Source: Candidatus Eiseniibacteriota bacterium (GTDB lineage Bacteria > Eisenbacteria > RBG-16-71-46). Taken from it: a DNA stretch of 7,009 bases. The notes beneath the pieces were generated by a model. That model made no database searches. It saw nothing but the letters and a program-made list of their open reading frames with translations, and had not been told where the DNA came from. The position numbers and the translations under genes were made by a program. Positions 6,152 to 7,009 of this stretch are shown here, piece after piece (positions within the stretch are counted from its first letter, which is position 1; each line of letters begins with the position of its first letter). Location of the stretch: assembly GCA_023249815.1 (NCBI GenBank), contig JAHFBX010000151.1:1-7009 (forward strand), given 5' to 3'.

Positions 6152-6232
6152 TAGCGACTTCCAGTCCTTGGAGAGCAGCCGGGTGGGACGGACGGCAGGC
6201 TACGCCCCCGTCGCCGTTCTTGAAAGTCACCG

Positions 6233-6727
6233 TCAGCCGGGCGCGGTTTCCACCTGCACCAGCTCCGTTCCGGCCTGCACCATTGCGCCCGGGCTCGCGG
6301 CGACGCGTTTGACGATGCCCGCGTGGGGCGCGCGGATCAGGTGCTCCATCTTCATGGCCTCGAGCGCCACGAGCGGTTGGCCCTTCGCGACCTCGTCGCC
6401 CACCACCACCATGACCTTCGTGATCACGCCGGGCATGGGCGCCGTGAGTCCACCGTGCGCGCCGCCCGCAGGCCGCCGGCGCCCGCTCGATTCACGGTCG
6501 AGCACGAAGTCGAGCGTGCCGAGCCGCACGAAACGCCGTGCGCCCACCGGCGTGACCTCCGCCACCGTCGTCCCGGCGTCGCTCACGAGCCGGAGCTTCC
6601 CGTCGGACATGGGCTCGGCCGTGAACTCGAACTCGGCGTCGTCCACACGCGCTCGCCAGCGGCCGGGGCCGAGCGCGGTGAGCTCCACCTCGCGCGTGCG
6701 CTCGCCGTCCCGCCACGCCGACTTCAT
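6233..6727 (-). CDS. Biotin carboxyl carrier subunit of an acyl-CoA carboxylase
   Basis: This 164-residue cytoplasmic protein carries the biotin that shuttles carboxyl groups from biotin carboxylase to the carboxyltransferase. The biotinyl/lipoyl domain fills about residues 93-162 (LTAPMPGVITKV through GTELVQVE), with the biotinylation motif EAMKME at 123-128 and acceptor Lys126. Residues 1-75 are beta-rich (EVELTALGPGRWRARVDDAEFEF) and resemble the linking BT region of single-chain carboxylase alpha subunits. The Arg/Gly-rich stretch 84-92 is a flexible hinge. I chose the ATG at 6727-6725 because it overlaps the upstream stop (ATGA) and because the frame further upstream is an Arg-rich shadow of the biotin carboxylase gene. 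It is translationally coupled to that gene. Substrate (acetyl-, propionyl- or methylcrotonyl-CoA) cannot be told from this subunit. Confidence 0.9.
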   Translation of the reverse strand: MKSAWRDGERTREVELTALGPGRWRARVDDAEFEFTAEPMSDGKLRLVSDAGTTVAEVTPVGARRFVRLGTLDFVLDRESSGRRRPAGGAHGGLTAPMPGVITKVMVVVGDEVAKGQPLVALEAMKMEHLIRAPHAGIVKRVAASPGAMVQAGTELVQVETAPG

Positions 6728-7009
6728 TCGCCCAGTCCCGCCTGGCGCCAGCGGCCGAGTGCCGCGAACGGATCCGGCCGCGTCGCGGTCGTGTCGACCG
6801 CGGGCGCCGGCGCCGCGACGCCGTTCACCGACTCGGCGAGCGCTGCCGCGGCGAGCGCCAGGTCTGGTGCGGGCGCGTTCGCGAGCGCAGCGAAGCCGTC
6901 CAGGAACTCCCGCTCGATCCACTCCGTGTCGACCTTCGCGGTGCGCACCTCCGGCGAGCGGAGCAGGGCCCGCAGGAACGGCAGGTTCGTGACCACGCCA
7001 TGCACGCGC
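6724..7009 (-). CDS. Biotin carboxylase subunit of acyl-CoA carboxylase, C-terminal part
   Basis: About 94 C-terminal codons are visible; the 5' end lies beyond the right edge. The sequence RVHGVVTNLPFLRALL followed by RTAKVDTEWIEREF is the typical end of the biotin carboxylase domain in acyl-CoA carboxylase alpha subunits. The ATP-grasp and catalytic parts lie outside the window. An Ala/Pro-rich segment follows, then DPFAALGRWRQAGLGE, which resembles the entry of the BT domain in single-chain homologs. The chain stops there, and the carrier protein begins in the -1 frame with a 4-bp ATGA overlap. The GTG at 7005 is an internal codon, not the start. The enzyme uses ATP and bicarbonate to carboxylate biotin on the carrier subunit. 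Confidence 0.88.
   Translation of the reverse strand, partial: RVHGVVTNLPFLRALLRSPEVRTAKVDTEWIEREFLDGFAALANAPAPDLALAAAALAESVNGVAAPAPAVDTTATRPDPFAALGRWRQAGLGE

Noticed and set aside
5112..6230. Minus-strand open frame of 372 codons overlapping paralog C
   Set aside because: Arg-rich out-of-frame shadow; paralog C has a signal peptide, ribosome site and family homology in its own frame.
6137..6232. Riboswitch between the carrier protein and paralog C
   Set aside because: The stretch is only 96 bases and matches no riboswitch consensus I could recall, including c-di-GMP and fluoride types.
6728..6922. N-terminal extension of the biotin carrier protein by 65 codons
   Set aside because: The extension is Arg/Gly-rich, overlaps the biotin carboxylase frame, and the ATGA-coupled start gives a normal product.

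Overview
The window is high-GC bacterial DNA with all supported genes on the minus strand, so transcription runs right to left. The C-terminal tag and domain style of three secreted proteins remind me of the uncultured Candidatus Eisenbacteria group. That placement is recollection plus inference, made without a search. Cleavable signal peptides and a c-di-AMP-type phosphodiesterase are visible, but neither fixes the phylum.

Layout in transcription order. (1) 7009-6233: the end of a biotin carboxylase subunit, then a separate biotin carboxyl carrier subunit, joined by a 4-bp ATGA overlap. Together they are the carboxylase half of an acyl-CoA carboxylase (acetyl-, propionyl- or methylcrotonyl-type). 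(2) 6136-5378: a secreted cysteine-rich protein of unknown function (paralog C), followed by a very strong GC hairpin. (3) 5377-4977: a 401-bp non-coding stretch, the only long gene-free region. It holds the GC hairpin, a sigma70-like promoter candidate, a second hairpin ending in TTTT, and a 17-codon upstream ORF that overlaps the next start codon. (4) 4976-1565: phoH (ybeZ) and pgpH, a widely conserved gene pair. PhoH is a P-loop ATPase linked to RNA metabolism. PgpH is a membrane 7TM-HD phosphodiesterase expected to degrade c-di-AMP. (5) 1516-1: two tandem secreted paralogs (B, then A, with A running off the left edge), where ybeY often sits in other genomes.

PhoH-PgpH and the carboxylase are housekeeping functions. 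The least familiar material is the family of three secreted proteins. They share an N-terminal WN-x-C motif, a C-x2-C-x4-C cluster followed by VLNS, an NF-x-TWQGG motif and, in the two complete copies, a nearly identical last 15 residues (PVKR-S/A-TWG-S/A-VK-S/A-LYR). That tail looks like a candidate C-terminal sorting or anchoring tag. I see no mobile element, CRISPR array, tRNA or rRNA.
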